Below are positions 19,555-32,994 of a stretch of DNA of 64,000 nucleotides, piece by piece. The translations under genes were made by a program, and so were the position numbers. The DNA comes from Cherax quadricarinatus (Eukaryota > Arthropoda > Malacostraca > Decapoda > Parastacidae). Position 1 is the stretch's first letter. Each line of letters opens with the position of its first letter. Under the pieces are notes generated by a model. That model ran no database searches and was not told the DNA's origin. It saw only the letters and a list, made by a program, of their open reading frames with translations. The stretch covers positions 6,626,644 to 6,690,643 of the forward strand of contig NC_091293.1 in assembly GCF_038502225.1 (NCBI RefSeq), read 5' to 3'.

Positions 19555-22500
19555 CTGTTTCCTTTGTTGAAACTACTAGTGGGTATCCTGTTTCCATTGC
19601 AGAAACTGCTAGTGGGTATCCTGTTTCATTTGTTGAAACTACTAGTGGGTATCCTGTTTCCTTTGTTGAAACTACTAGTGGGTATCCTGTTTCCTTTGCT
19701 GAAACTACTAGTGGGTATCTTGTTTCATTTGTTGAAACAACTAGTGGGTATCCAGTTTCCTTTGTTGAAACTACTAGTGGGTATCCTGTTTCCTTTGTTG
19801 AAACCACAAGTGGGTATCCTGTTTCCATGGTTGAAACTGCTAGTGGGTATCCTGTTTCCATTGTTGAAACTGCTAGTGGGTATCCTGTTTCCGTTGTTGA
19901 AACTACTAGTGGGTATCCTGTTTCCTTTGTTGAAACTACTAGTGGGCATCCTGTTTCCTTTGCTGAAGCTACTAGTGGGTATCCTGTTTCCTTTGTTGAA
20001 ACTTCTAGTGGATATCCTGTTTCCTTTGTTGAAACTACTAGTGGATATCCTGTATCCATTGTGGAAACTACTAGTGGGTATCCTGTTTCCTTTGTTGAAA
20101 CTAATAGTGGGTATCCTGTTTCCTTTGTTGAAACTACTAGTAGGTATCCTGTTTCCTTTTTTGAAACTACTAGAGGGTATCCTGTTTCCTTTGTTGAAAC
20201 TACTAGTGGGTATCCTGTTTCCTTTGTTGAAACTACTAGTGGGTATCCTGTTTCTTTTGAAACTACTAGTGGGTATCCTGTTTCCTTTGCTGAAACTACT
20301 AGTGGGTATCCTGTTTCCTTTGTTGAAACTACTAGTGTGTATCCTGTTTCCATTGTTGAAACTGCTAGTGGGTATCCTGTTTCCGTTGTTGAAACTACTA
20401 GTGGGTATCCTGTTTCCTTTGTTGAAACTACTAGTGAGTATCCTGTTTCCTTTGCTGAAACTACTAGTGGGTATCCTGTTTCCTCTGTTGAAACTACTAG
20501 TGGGTATCCTGTTTCCTTTGTTGAAACTACCAGTGGGTGTCCTGTTTCCATTGTTGAAACTGCCAGTGGGTATCCTGTTTCTATTGTTGAAACTGCTAGT
20601 GGGCATCCTGTTTACGTTGTTGAAACTACTAGTGGGTATCCTGTTTCCGTTGTTGAAACTATTGGGTATCATGTTTTATTTGTTGAAACTAATGGATATC
20701 CTGTTTCCTTTGTTGAAACTGCTAGTGGGTATCCTGTTTCCGTTGTTGAAACTACTAGTGGGTATCCTGTTTCCTTTGTTGAAACTGCTAGTGGGTATCC
20801 AGTTTCCTTTGTTGAAACTACTAGTCGGTATCCAGTTTCCTTTGTTGAAACTACTAGTGGGTATCCTGTTTCCTTTGTTGAAACTACTAGTGGGTATCCT
20901 GTTTCCTTTGTTGAAACTTCTAGTGGGTATCCTGTTTCCTTTGTTGAAACTACTAGTGGGTATCCTGCTTTCTTTGTTAAAACTACTAGTGGGTATCCTG
21001 TTTCCTTTGTTGAAACTACTAGTGGGTATCCTGTTTTCTTTGTTGAAACTACTAGTGGGTATCCTGTTTCCTTTGTTGAAACTACTAGTGGGTATCCTGT
21101 TTCCAAAGTTGAAACTACTAGTGGGTATCCTGTTTCCTTTATTGAAACTACCAGTGGGTATCCTGTTTCCATTGTTGAAACCGCTAGTGGGTATCCTGTT
21201 TCCATTGTTGAAACTGCTAGTGGGTATCCTGTATCCTTTGTTGAAACTACTAGTGGGTATCCTGTTTCATTTGTTGAAACTACTAGTGGGTATCCTGTTT
21301 CCTTTGTTGAAACTACTAGTGGGTATCTTGTTTCCTTTGCTGAAACTACTAGTGGGTATCCTGTTTCCATTGTTGAAACTACTAGTGGGTATCCTGTTTC
21401 TTTTGTTGAAGCTACCAGTGGGTATCCTGTGTCCATTGTTGAAACTGCTAGTGGGTATCCTGTTTCCATTGTTGAAACTGCTAGTTGGTATCCTGTTTCC
21501 GTTGTTGAAACTACTAGCGGGTATCCTGTTTCCGTTGTTGAAACTATTGGGTATCCTGTTTCATTTGTTGAAACTACTAGTGGGTATCCTGTTTCCTTTG
21601 TTGAAACTAGTGGGTATCCTGTTTAATTTGTTGAAACTACTAGTGGGTATCCTGTTTCCTTTGCTAAACTACTAGTGGGTATCCTGTTTCCTTTGTTGAA
21701 ACTAGTGGGTATTCTGTTTTCTTTGTTGAAACTAGTGGGTATTCTGTTTTCTTTGTTGAAACTACTAGTGGGTATCCTGTTTCCTTTGTCGAAACTACTA
21801 GTGGGTATCCTGTTTCCTTTGTTGAAACTACTAGTGGGTATCCTGTTTCCTTTGTTGAAACTACTAGTGTGTATCCTGTTTCCTTTGCTGAAACTACTAG
21901 TGGGTATCCTGTTTCCTTTGTTGAAACTACTAGTGGGTATCCTGTTTCCTTTGTTGAAACTACTAGTGGGTATCCTGTTTCCTTTGTTGAAACTACTAGT
22001 GTGTATCCTGTTTCCTTTGCTGAAACTGCTAGTGTGTATCCTGTTTCCTTTGCTGAAACTACTAGTGGGTATCCTGTTTCCATTGCAGAAACTGCTAGTG
22101 GGTATCCTTTTTCATTTGTTGAAACTACTAGTGGGTATCATGTTTCCTTTGTTGAAACTACTAGTGGGTATCCTGTTTCCTTTGCTGAAACTACTAGTGG
22201 GTATCCTGTTTCATTTGTTGAAACAACTAGTGGGTATCCAGTTACCTTTGTTGAAACTACTAGTAGGTATCCTGTTTCCTTTGTTGAAACCACAAGTGGG
22301 TATCCTGTTTCCATGGTTGAAACTGCTAGTGGGTATCCTGTTTCCATTGTTGAAACTGCTAGTGGGTATCCTGTTTCCGTTGTTGAAACTACTAGTGGGT
22401 ATCCTGTTTCCTTTGTTGAAACCACTAGTGGGCATCCTGTTTCCTTTGCTGAAGCTACTAGTGGGTATCCTGTTTCCTTTGTTGAAACTTCTAGTGGATA

Positions 22501-24475
22501 TCCTGTTTCCTTTGTTGAAACTACTAGTGGATATCCTGTATCCATTGTGGAAACTACTAGTAGGTATCCTGTTTCCTTTGTTGAAACTACTAGTGGGTAT
22601 CCTGTTTCCTTTGTTGAAACTTCTAGTGGATATCCTGTTTCCTTTGTTGAAGCTACTAGTGGGTATCCTGTTTTCTTTGTTGAAACTTCTAGTGGATATC
22701 CTGTTTCCTTTGTTGAAACTACTAATGGGTATCCTGTTTCCTTTGTTGAAACTTCTAGTGGATATCCTGTTTCCTTTGTTGAAACTACTAGTGGACATCC
22801 TGTATCCATTGTGGAAACTACTAGTGGGTATCCTGTTTCCTTTGTTGAAACTACTAGTGGGTATCCTGTTTCCTTTGTTGAAACTACTAGTGGGTATCCT
22901 GTTTCCTTTGTTGAAACTACTAGTGGGTATCCTGTTTCCATTGCTGAAACTGCTAGTGGGTATCCTGTTTCCTTTGTTGAAACTACTTGTGGGTATCCTG
23001 TTTCCTTTGTTGAAACTAGTGTGTATCCTATTTCCTTTATTGAAACTACTAGTGGGTATCCTGTTTCCTTTGTTGAAACTACTAGTGGGTATCCTGTTTC
23101 CTTTGCTGACACTACTAGTGGGTATCCTGTTTCATTTGTTGAAACAACTAGTGGGTATCCTGTTTCCTTTGTTGAAACTACTAGTGGGTATCCTGTTTCC
23201 TTTGTTGAAACTACAAGTGGGTATCCTGTTTCCATTGTTGAAACTGCTAGTGGGTATCCTGTTTCCATTGTTGAAACTGCTAGTGGGTATCCTGTTTCCG
23301 TTGTTGAAACTAGTGGGTATCCTATTTCCTTTATTGAAACTACTAGTGGGTATCCTGTTTCCTTTGTTGAAACTACTAGTGAGCATCCTGTTTCCTTTGC
23401 TGAAACTACTAGTGGGTATCCTGTTTTATTTGTTGAAACTACTAGTGGGTATCCTGTTTCCTTTGTTGAAACTACTAGTGGGTATCCTGTTTCCTCTGTT
23501 GAAACTACTAGTGGGTATCCTGTTTCCTTTGTTGAAACTACCAGTAGGTATCCTGTTTCTATTGTTGAAACTGCTAGTGGGTATCCTGTTTCCATTGTTG
23601 AAACTGCTAGTGGGTATCCTGTTTCCGTTGTTGAAACTACTAGTGTGTATCCCGTTTCCGTTTTTGAAACTATTGGGTATCCTGTTTCATTTGCTGAAAC
23701 TAGTGGGTATCCTGTTTCCTTTGTTGAAACTACTAGTCGGTATCCTGTTTCCTTTTTTGAAACTACTAGTGGGTATCCTGTTTCCTTTGTTGAAACTACT
23801 AGTGGGTATCCTGTTTCCTTTGTTGAAACTACTAGTGTGTATCCTGTTTCCTTTGCTGAAACTAGTGTGTATCCTGTTTCCTTTGCTGAAACTACTAGTG
23901 TGTATCCTGTTTCCTTTGCTGAAACTACTAGTGGGTATCCTGTTTCCTTTGTTGAAACTACTAGTGTGTATCCTGTTTCCTTTGCTGAAACTACTAGTGT
24001 GTATCCTGTTTCCTTTGCTGAAAGTACTAGTGGGTATCCTGTTTCCTTTGTTGAAACTACTAGTGTGTAACCTTTTTCCTTTGCTGAAACTACTAGTGTG
24101 TATCCTGTTTCCTTTGTTGAAACTACTAGTGGGAATCCTGTTTCCTTTGCTGAAACTACTAGTGGGTATCCTGTTTCCTTTGTTGAAACTACTAGTGGGT
24201 ATCCTGTTTCCTTTGCTGAAACTACTAGTGTGTATCCTGTTTCCTTTGCTGAAACTACTAGTGGGTATCCTGTTTCCTTTGTTGAAACTACTAGTGTGTA
24301 TCCTGTTTCCTTTGCTGAAACTACTAGTGTGTATCCTGTTTCCTTTGCTGAAACTACTAGTGTGTATCCTGTTTCCTTTGCTGAAACTACTAGTTGGTAT
24401 CCTGTTTCCTTTTTTGAAACTACTAGTGTGTATCCTGTTTCCTTTGCTGAAACTACTAGTGGGTATCCTGTTTCC
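19555..24475. repeat. 33-bp minisatellite, main array (about 149 units)
   Basis: The consensus unit contains ACTACTAGTGGGTATCC, then TGTTTCC and TTTGTTGAA. Positions such as GTT/GCT/GCA before GAA, and GGG/GTG/AGG before TATCC, vary among units. Short units lose 3 bases (GAAACTAGTGGG, GAAACTATTGGG). The only length change I see that is not a multiple of three is near 21664 (GCTAAACTAC). A block containing CCACAAGTGGG recurs 2486 bp apart (19805 and 22291), a higher-order duplication. Since 33 is divisible by three, several frames stay open (FVETTSGYPVS, LLKLLVGILFP, and on the other strand STKETGYPLVV). I do not call a gene. Confidence 0.97.
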
Positions 24476-25157
24476 TCTGGTTACGGGCGACTTGCATACT
24501 CTCTCCCGGAACTCTCTTGGGAAGTCTTTGCTTCTACTGCCTTCCCGGGGTACACGATCGATACCAGGGCGCTTGTCGAGAGAGAGAGAGAGAGAGAGAT
24601 GGTTCACAAGAAATATTTTTGAAGTCTGATATTCTGCTAAAACTGAAACTTCTGTTATCTTTAATCAAACATTAAAATCAAACGATAGCTCGAGATATCC
24701 CTTGTTTTGGGGAATGTCTGGAGAGCTGGCGAAGATTTTATTATTAAAAATTAGACACATCAGCGTGGAGCTGAGGGATGAACTTTAAAGTTGGGGTATG
24801 AGCTGGGATGAGGGAAGGGGAAGAGCTGCGAGGAGGTAGAGAGATAGAGTTAGGAAGAGAGAGAGAGTGTTCATGTGTTTCAGTGTGGAGAGTATCAGTT
24901 AGTACATGGGACAGACTTTAACATTGTCTATTTCTGTCTAGGGTTAGGACTATCATGTATTATCTAAATGTTTGAGGCAAAGAGAGTAAAGCAGAAGGCC
25001 CTCTCTCTACCCTTGACTCCACTGCTGGCGTAAAATAGAATAGAAACGGCAGGGAATTTACCGGTGAAATAGAAGATTTTGGAAGGCATGAGTTGCACAA
25101 ACCCTCAACTAAATTTAAAATACTGCTCCTACTGTTAATATATTTTTTAGTACTCCA
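24476..25157. other. Spacer between the 33-bp and 38-bp arrays, with a (GA)n run
   Basis: The sequence is unlike either array. A (GA)11-type run lies at 24577-24599 and a purine-rich AGAGAGAGAG stretch near 24860. No frame or element is recognised. Confidence 0.6.
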
Positions 25158-28100
25158 CTGCTACCCACAGTGCTGAGTGTGCCAGTGTGCCAGCACTGCT
25201 ACCCACAGTGCTGAGTGTGCCAGCACTGCTACCCACAGTGCTGATTGTGCCAGTGTGCCAGCACTGCTACCCACAGTGCTGATTGTGCCAGTGTGCCAGC
25301 ACTGCTACCCACAGTGCTGAGTGTGCCAGTGTGCCAGCACTGCTACCCACAGTGCTGAGTGTGCCAGTGTGCCAGCACTGCTACCCACAGTGCTGATTGT
25401 GCCAGTGTGCCAGCACTGCTACCCACAGTGCTGAGTGTGCCAGTGTGCCAGCACTGCTACGAACAGTGCTGAGTGTGCCAGTGTGCCAGCACTGCTACCC
25501 ACAGTGCTGAGTGTGCCAGTGTGCCAGCACTGCTACCCACAGTGCTGAGTGTGCCAGTGTGCCAGCACTGCTACCCACAGTGCTGAGTGTGCCAGTGTGC
25601 CAGCACTGCTACCCACAGTGCTGAGTGTGCCAGTGTGCCAGCACTGCTACACACAGTGCTGAGTGTGCCAGTGTGCCAGCACTGCTACCCACAGTGCTGA
25701 GTGTGCCAGTGTGCCAGTGTGCCAGCAGTGCTACCCACAGTGCTGAGTGTGCCAGTGTGCCAGCACTGCTACCCACAGTGCTGAGTGTGCCAGTGTGCCA
25801 GCACTGCTGCCCACAGTGCTGAGTGTGCCAGTGTGCCAGCACTGCTACCAACAGTGCTGAGTGTGCCAATGTGCCAGCACTGCTACCCACAGTGCTGAGT
25901 GTGCCAGTGTGCCAGCACTGCTACCCACAGTGCTGAGTGTGCCAGTGTGCCAGCACTGCTACCCACAGTGCTGAGTGTGCCAGTGTGCCAGCACTGCTAC
26001 CCACAGTGCTGAGTGTGCCAGTGTGCCAGCACTGCTACCCACAGTGCTGAGTGTGCCAGTGTGCCAGCACTGTTACCCACAGTGCTGAGTGTGCCAGTGT
26101 GCCAGCACTGCTACACACAGTGCTGAGTGTGCCAGTGTGCCAGCACTGCTACCCACAGTGCTGAGTGTGCCAGTGTGCGAGCACTGCTACCCACAGTGCT
26201 GAGTGTGCCAGTGTGCCAGTAGTGCTACCGACAGTGCTGAATGTGCCAGTGTGCCAGCACTGCTACCCACAGTGCTGAGTGTGCCAGTATGCCAGCACTG
26301 ATACCCACAGTGCTGAGTGTGCCAGTGTGCCAGCACTGCTACCAACAGTGCTGAGTGTGCCAGTGTGCCAGCAGTGCTACCCACAGTGCTGAGTGTGCCA
26401 GTGTGCCAGCACTGCTACCCACAGTGCTGAGTGTGCCAGTGTGCCATCACTGCTACCCACAGTGCTGAGTGTGCCAGTGTGCCAGCACTGCTACCCACAG
26501 TGCTGAGTGTGCCAGTGTGCCAGCACTGTTACCCACAGTGCTGAGTGTGCCAGTGTGCCAGCACTGCTACACACAGTGCTGAGTGTGCCAGTGTGCCAGC
26601 ACTGCTACCCACAGTGCTGAGTGTGCCAGTGTGCTAGTAGTGCTACCGACAGTGCTGAATGTGCCAGTGTGCCAGCACTGCTACCCACAGTGCTGAGTGT
26701 GCCAGTGTGCCAGCACTGCTACCCACAGTGCTGAGTGTGCCAGTGTGCCAGCACTGCAACCAACAGTGCTGAGTGTGCCAGTGTGCCAGCACTGCTACCC
26801 ACAGTGCTGAGTGTGCCAGTGTGCCAGCACTGCTACCCACAGTGCTGAGTGTGCCAGTGTGCCAGCACTGCTACCCACAGTGCTGAGTGTGCCAGTGTGC
26901 CAGTGTGCCAGTGTGCCAGCAGTGCTACCCACAGTGCTGAGTGTGCCAGTGTGCCAGCAGTGCTACCCACAGGTGTGAGTGTGCCAGTGTGCCAGCACTG
27001 CTACCAACAGTGCTGAGTGTGCCAGTGTGCCAGCAGTGCTACCCACAGTGCTGAGTGTGCCAGTGCGCCAGCACTGCTACCCACAGTGCTGAGTGTGCCA
27101 GTGTGCCAGCACTGCTACCCACAGTGCTGAGTGTGCCAGTAAGCCAGCAGTGCTACCCACAGTGCTGAGTGTGCCAGTGTGCCAGCACTGCTACCCACAG
27201 TGCTGAGTGTGCCAGTGTGCCAGCAGTGCTACCCACAGTGCTGAGTGTGCCAGTGTGCCAGCACTGCTACCCACTGTGCTGAGTGTGCCAGTGTGCCAGC
27301 ACTGCTACCCACAGTGCTGAGTGTGCCAGTGTGCCAGCAGTGCTACCCACAGTGCTGAGTGTGCCAGTGTGCCAGCAGTGCTACCCACAGGTGTGATTGT
27401 GCCAGTGTGCCAGCACTGCTACCCACAGTGCTGAGTGTGCCAGTGTGCCAGCAGTGCTACCCACAGTGCTGAGTGTGCCCCTGTGCCAGCACTGCTACCC
27501 ACAGTGCTGAGTGTGCCAGTGTGCCAGCACTGCTACCCACAGTGCTGAGTGTGCCAGTGTGCCAGCAGTGCTACCTACAGTGCTGAGTGTGCCAGTGTGC
27601 CAGCACTACTACCCACAGTGCTGAGTGTGCCAGTGTGCCAGCAGTGCTACCCACAGTACTGAGTGTGCCAGTGTGCCAGCAGTGCTACCCACAGTGCTGA
27701 GTGTGCCAGTGTGCCAGCACTGCTACCCACAGTGCTGAATGTGCCAGTGTGCCAGCACTGCTACCCACAGTGCTGAGTGTGCCAGTGTGCCAGCAGTGCT
27801 ACCCACAGTGCTGAGTGTGCCAGTGTGCCAGCACTGCTACCCACAGTGCTGAGTGTGCGAGTGTGCCAGCACTGCTACCCACAGTGCTGAGTGTGCCAGT
27901 GTGCCAGCACTGCTACTCACAATGCTGAGTGTGCCAGTGTGCCAGCGCTGCTACCCACAGTGCTGAGTGTGCCAGTGTGCCAGCACTGCTACCCACAGTG
28001 CTGAGTGTGCGAGTGTGCCAGCACTGCTACCCACAGTGCTGAGTGTGCCAGTGTGCCAGCACTGCTACTCACAATGCTGAGTGTGCCAGTGTGCCAGCGC

Positions 28101-31100
28101 TGCTACCCACAGTGCTGAGTGTGCCAGTGTGCCAGCACTGCTACCCACAGTGCTGAGTGTGCCAGTGTGCCAGTGTGCCAGCATTGCTACACACAGTGCT
28201 GAGTGTGCCAGTGTGCCACCAGTGCTACCCACAGGTGTGAGTGTGCCAGTGTGCCAGCACTGCTACCCAAAGTGCTGAGTGTGCCAGTGTGCCAGCAGTG
28301 CTACCCACAGTGCTGAGTGTGCCCGTGTGCCAGCATTGCTACCCACAGTGCTGAGTGTGCCAGTGTGCCAGCACTGCTACCAACAGTGCTGAGTGTGCCA
28401 GTGTGCAAGCAGTGCTACCCACAGTGCTGAGTGTGCCAGTGTGCCAGCACTGCTACCCACAGTGCTGAGTGTGCCAGTGTGCCAGCAGTGCTACCCACAG
28501 TGCTGAGTGTGCCAGTGTGCCAGCAGTGCTACCCACAGTGCTGAGTGTGCCAGTGTGCCAGCAGTGCTACCCACAGTGCTGAGTGTGGCAGTGTGCCAGC
28601 ACTGCTACCCACAGTGCTGAGTGTGCCAATGTGCCAGCACTGCTACCCACAGTGCTGAGTGTGCCAGTGTGCCAGCAGTGCTACCCACAGTGCTGAGTGT
28701 GCCAGTGTGCCCGCAGTGCTACCCACAGGTGTGAGTGTGCCAGTGTGCCAGCACTGCTACCCACAGTGCTGAGTGTGCCAGTGTGCCAGCAGTGCTACCC
28801 ACAGTGCTGAGTGTGCCCGTGTGCCAGCACTGCTACCCACAGTGCTGAATGTGCCAGTGTGCCAGCACTGCTACCCACAGTGCTGAGTGTGCCAGTGTGC
28901 CAGCACTGCTACCCACAGTGCTGAGTGTGCCAGTGTGCCAGCACTGCTACCCTCAGTGCTGAGTGTGCCAGTGTGCCAGCACTGCTACTCTCAGTGCTGA
29001 GTGTGCCAGTGTGCCAGCACTGCTACCCACAGTGCTGAATGTGCCAGTGTGTCAGCACTGCTACCCACAGTGCTGAGTGTGCCAGTGTGCCAGCACTGCT
29101 ACCCACAGTGCTGAGTGTGCCAGTGTGCCAGCACTGCTACCCACAGTGCTGAGTGTGCCAGTGTGCCAGCACTGCTACCCACAGTGCTGAGTGTGCCAGT
29201 GTGCCAGTGTGCCAGCAGTGCTACCCACAGTGCTGAGTGTGCCAGTGTGCCAGCAGTGCTACCCACAGGTGTGAGTGTGCCAGTGTGCCAGCACTGCTAG
29301 CCACAGTGCTGAGTTTGCCAGTGTGCCAGCAGTGCTTCCCACAGTGCTGAGTGTGCCAGTGTGCCAGCACTGCTACACACAGTGCTGAGTGTGCCAGTGT
29401 GCCAGCACTGCTACCCACAGTGCTGAGTGTGCCAGTGTGCCAGTAGTGCTACCGACAGTGCTGAATGTGCCTGTGTGCCAGCACTGCTACCCACAGTGCT
29501 GAGTGTGCCAGTGTGCCAGCACTGCTACCCACAGTACTGAGTGTGCCAGTGTGCCAGCTCTGCAACCAACAGTGCTGAGTGTGCCAGTGTGCCAGCACTG
29601 CTACCCACAGTGCTGAGTGTGCCAGTGTGCCAGCACTGCTACCCACAGTGCTGAGTGTGCCAGTGTGCCAGCACTGCTACCCACAGTGCTGAGTGTGCCA
29701 GTGTGCCAGCACTGCTACCCACAGTGCTGAGTGTGCCAGTGTGCCAGTGTGCCAGTGTGCCAGCAGTGCTACCCACAGTGCTGAGTGTTCCAGTGTGCCA
29801 GCAGTGCTACCCACAGGTGTGAGTGTGCCAGTGTGCCAGCACTGCTACCAACAGTGCTGAGTGTGCCAGTGTGCCAGCAGTGCTACCCACAGTGCTGAGT
29901 GTGCCAGTGTGCCAGCACTGCTACCCACAGTGCTGAGTGTGCCAGTTTGCCAGCACTGCTACCCACAGTGCTGAGTGTGCCAGTGTGCCAGCAGTGCTAC
30001 CAACAGTGCTGAGTGTGCCAGTGTGCCAGCACTGCTACCCACAGTGCTGAGTGTGCCTGTGTGCCAGCACTGCTACCCACAGTGCTGAGTGTGCCAGTGT
30101 GCCAGCAGTGCTACCCACAGTGCTGAGTGTGCCAGTGTGCCAGCACTGCTACCCACTGTGCTGAGTGTGCCAGTGTGCCAGCACTGCTACCCACAGTGCT
30201 GAGTGTGCCAGTGTGCCAGCAGTGCTACCCACAGTGCTGAGTATGCCAGTGTGCCAGCAGTGCTACCCACAGGTGTGAGTGTGCCAGTGTGCCAGCACTG
30301 CTCCCCACAGTGCTGAGAGTGCCAGTGTGCCAGCACTGCTACCCACAGTGCTGAGTGTGCCAGTGTGCCAGCACTGCTACCCACAGTGCTGAGTGTGCCA
30401 ATGTGCCAGCACTGCTACCCACAGTGCTGAGTGTGCCAGTGTGCCAGCACTACTACCCACAGTGCTGACTGTGCCAGTATGCCAGCAGTGCTACCCACAG
30501 TACTGAGTGTGCCAGTGTGCCAGCAGTGCTACCCACAGTGCTGAGTGTGCCAGTGTTCCAGCACTGCTACCCACAGTGCTGAATGTGCCAGTGTGCCAGC
30601 ACTGCTACCCACAGTGCTGAGTGTGCCAGTGTGCCAGCAGTGCTACCCACAGTGCTGAGTGTGCCAGTGTGCCAGCACTGCTACCCACAGTGCTGAGTGT
30701 GCCAGTGTGCCAGCACTGCTACCCACAGTGCTGAGTGTGCCAGTGTGCCAGCACTGCTACCCACAGTGCTGAGTGTGCCAGTGTGCCAGCACTACTACCC
30801 ATAGTGCTGAGTGTGCCAGTGTGCCAGCACTGCTACCCACAGTGCTGAGTGTGCCAGTGTGCCAGCACTGCTTCCCACAGTGCTGAGTGTGCCAGTGTGC
30901 CAGCACTGCTACCCACAGTGCTGAGTGTGCCAGTGTGCCAGCACTCCTACCCACAGTGCTGAGTGTGCCAGTGTGCCAGCACTGTTACCCACAGTGCTGA
31001 GTGTGCCAGTGTGCCAGCACTGCTACCCACAGTGCTGAGTGTGCCAGTGTGCCAGCACTGCTACCCACAGTGCTGAGTGTGCCAGTGTGCCAGCACTGCT

Positions 31101-32372
31101 ACCCACAGTGCTGAGTGTGCCAGTGTGCCAGCACTGCTACCCACAGTGCTGAGTGTGCCTGTGTGCCAGCAGTGCTACCCACTGTGCTGAGTGTGCCAGT
31201 GTGCAAGCACTGCTACCCACAGTGCTGAGCGTGCCAGTAGTGCTACCCACAGTGCTGAGTGTGCCCATGTGCCAGCAGTGCTATCCACAGTGTTGCGGGT
31301 GCCAGTGTGCCAGCAGTGCTACCCACTGCGCTGAGTGTGCCAGTGTGCAAGTACTTCTACCCACAGTGCTGAGTGTACCAGCAGTGCTACCCATAGTGCT
31401 GAGTGCTGAGTGTGCAAGCACTGCTACCCACAGTGCTGAGTGTGCCAGTGTGCCAGCAGTGCTACCCACAGTGCTGAGTGCGCCAGTGTGCCAGCACTGC
31501 TACCCACAGTGCTGAGTGTGCCAGTGTGCCAGCACTGCTACCCACAGTGCTGAGTGTGCCAGTGTGCCAGCACTGCTACCCACAGTGCTGAGTGTGCCAG
31601 TGTGCCAGCACTGCTACCCACAGTGCTGAGTGTGCCAGTGTGCCAGCACTGCTACCCACAGTGCTGAGTGTGCCAGTGTGCCAGCACTGCTACCCACAGT
31701 GCTGAGTGTGCCAGTGTGCCAGTGTGCCAGCACTGCTACCCACAGTGCTGAGTGTGCCAGTGTGCCAGCAGTGCTACCCACAGTGCTGAGTGTGCCAGTA
31801 GTGCTACCCACAGTGCTGAGTGTGCCCATGTGCCAGCAGTGCTATCCACAGTGCTGCGTGTGCCAGTGTGCCAGCACTGCTACCCACAGTGTTGAGTGTG
31901 CCAGTGTGCAAGCACTGCTACCCACAGTGCTGAGTGTGCCAGTGTGCCAGCAGTGCTACTCACAGTGCTGAGTGTGCCAGTGTGCAAACACTGCTACCTA
32001 CAGTGCTGAGTGTACCAGCAGTGCTATCCACAGTGCTGCGTGTGCCCGTGTGCCAGCAGTGCTTCCCACAGTGCTGCATCTGCCAGTGTGCCAGCACTGC
32101 TACCCACAGTGCTGCGCGTGCCAGTGTGCCAGCAGTGCTACACACAGTGCTGCGTGTGCCAATGTGCCAGCAGTGCTACCAACAGTGCTGAGCGTGTTAG
32201 TGTGCCAGCAGTGCTACCCGTAGTGTTGCGTGTGCAGTGTGCCACCAGTGGTACCCACAGTGCTGCGTGTGCCAGTGTGCCACCAGTGCTACCAACAGTG
32301 CTGAGCGTGCAAGTGTGCCAGCAGTGCTACCTACAGTGCTGCGTGTGCCAGTGCCAGTGTGGTGACTTCACT
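25158..32372. repeat. 38-bp hairpin minisatellite, first array (about 190 units)
   Basis: Each unit has the arm CAGCACTG, the spacer CTACCCA and the arm CAGTGCTG, a perfect 8-bp inverted repeat, followed by AGTGTGCCAGTGTGC. A common variant has CAGCAGTG as first arm. Extra GTGTGCCA insertions occur (for example about 26895). From about 31150 shorter units and TGCGTGTG-type variants appear. Because 38 is not a multiple of three, frames stay open only for short distances. Confidence 0.98.
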
Positions 32373-32621
32373 TGTTAATGATCCGAGGAATATTACTGCT
32401 CCCTCAATAAGGACATTACTGGTCCGCGAGTACATACATTGAGAAGGAACACTTTCACTGAGTAACTCCCTGGCATAAGGAATATATCACTTAAAGTTCT
32501 AAACTTGACACAGGTCGTCACATCGTAAACTGAGGGTAACAATATATAACTGTCAGCAGACTTCACTTCAGAATAAACATCAAGGTGGTTCAGGAGTTTC
32601 TACAACACAATTCTCTATCCA
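31865..32621. repeat. Duplicated block, copy A (array edge plus unique tail)
   Basis: The last array units and the following tail (GTGGTGACTTCACTTG to TTCTCTATCCA) match 36455-37201 at an offset of about 4590. The tail of copy A has 12 extra bases (GAGTAACTCCCT, near 32459) that copy B lacks. It marks one boundary of a large duplication within the satellite domain. Confidence 0.9.
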
Positions 32622-32994
32622 GTTGAGAATAAGGTGGAGTACTGGAGGGGTAGCTCAGTCAATGCACACTGAGTCGGCAGAGAGAGCGAACTGAATCAAC
32701 ACAGTTAATCCCTACATGACATCAACTCGCCAAAGGGAAGAGGGAAGAGTAGACTAAACTACCCTCCAAGGATATACCTTGTTTCAACTCTTAGCCATCT
32801 GTTACCTACCTACCCCACACATTACTCAAAATACATAAATATATATATACACATCATAGCCGGGTATATTCCTAAATCAGATAATATTATAAACTAGTGG
32901 AATCTTTAATTTAGCTAATATTAAAGAAACCCCGAGTATAATATTAAGTGGATAATACATATATAAATTAATCTTATTATGACCTTGGTCATAA
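32622..32994. other. Unique insert A between two satellite boundaries
   Basis: About 373 bp of non-satellite DNA, AT-rich in its right half. GGGGTAGCTCAGTC at about 32649 resembles a tRNA-type 5' end, but I find no B box, so I do not call a tRNA. Its left neighbour (...CTATCCA) and right neighbour (CAGCCAGTGTCCCACACC...) are the same as those of insert B at 37202-38372. Confidence 0.75.

Noticed and set aside
19500..24629. Open frames of 708, 715 and 984 codons in the 33-bp array, taken as a mucin-like gene
   Set aside because: Several frames on both strands are open at once because the unit has no stop and a length divisible by three. The Ser/Thr frame is broken near 21625 (TAA), shifted at 21664 and stopped again near 24068.
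32645..32720. tRNA gene suggested by GGGGTAGCTCAGTC
   Set aside because: No B box or acceptor-stem partner at the right distance.
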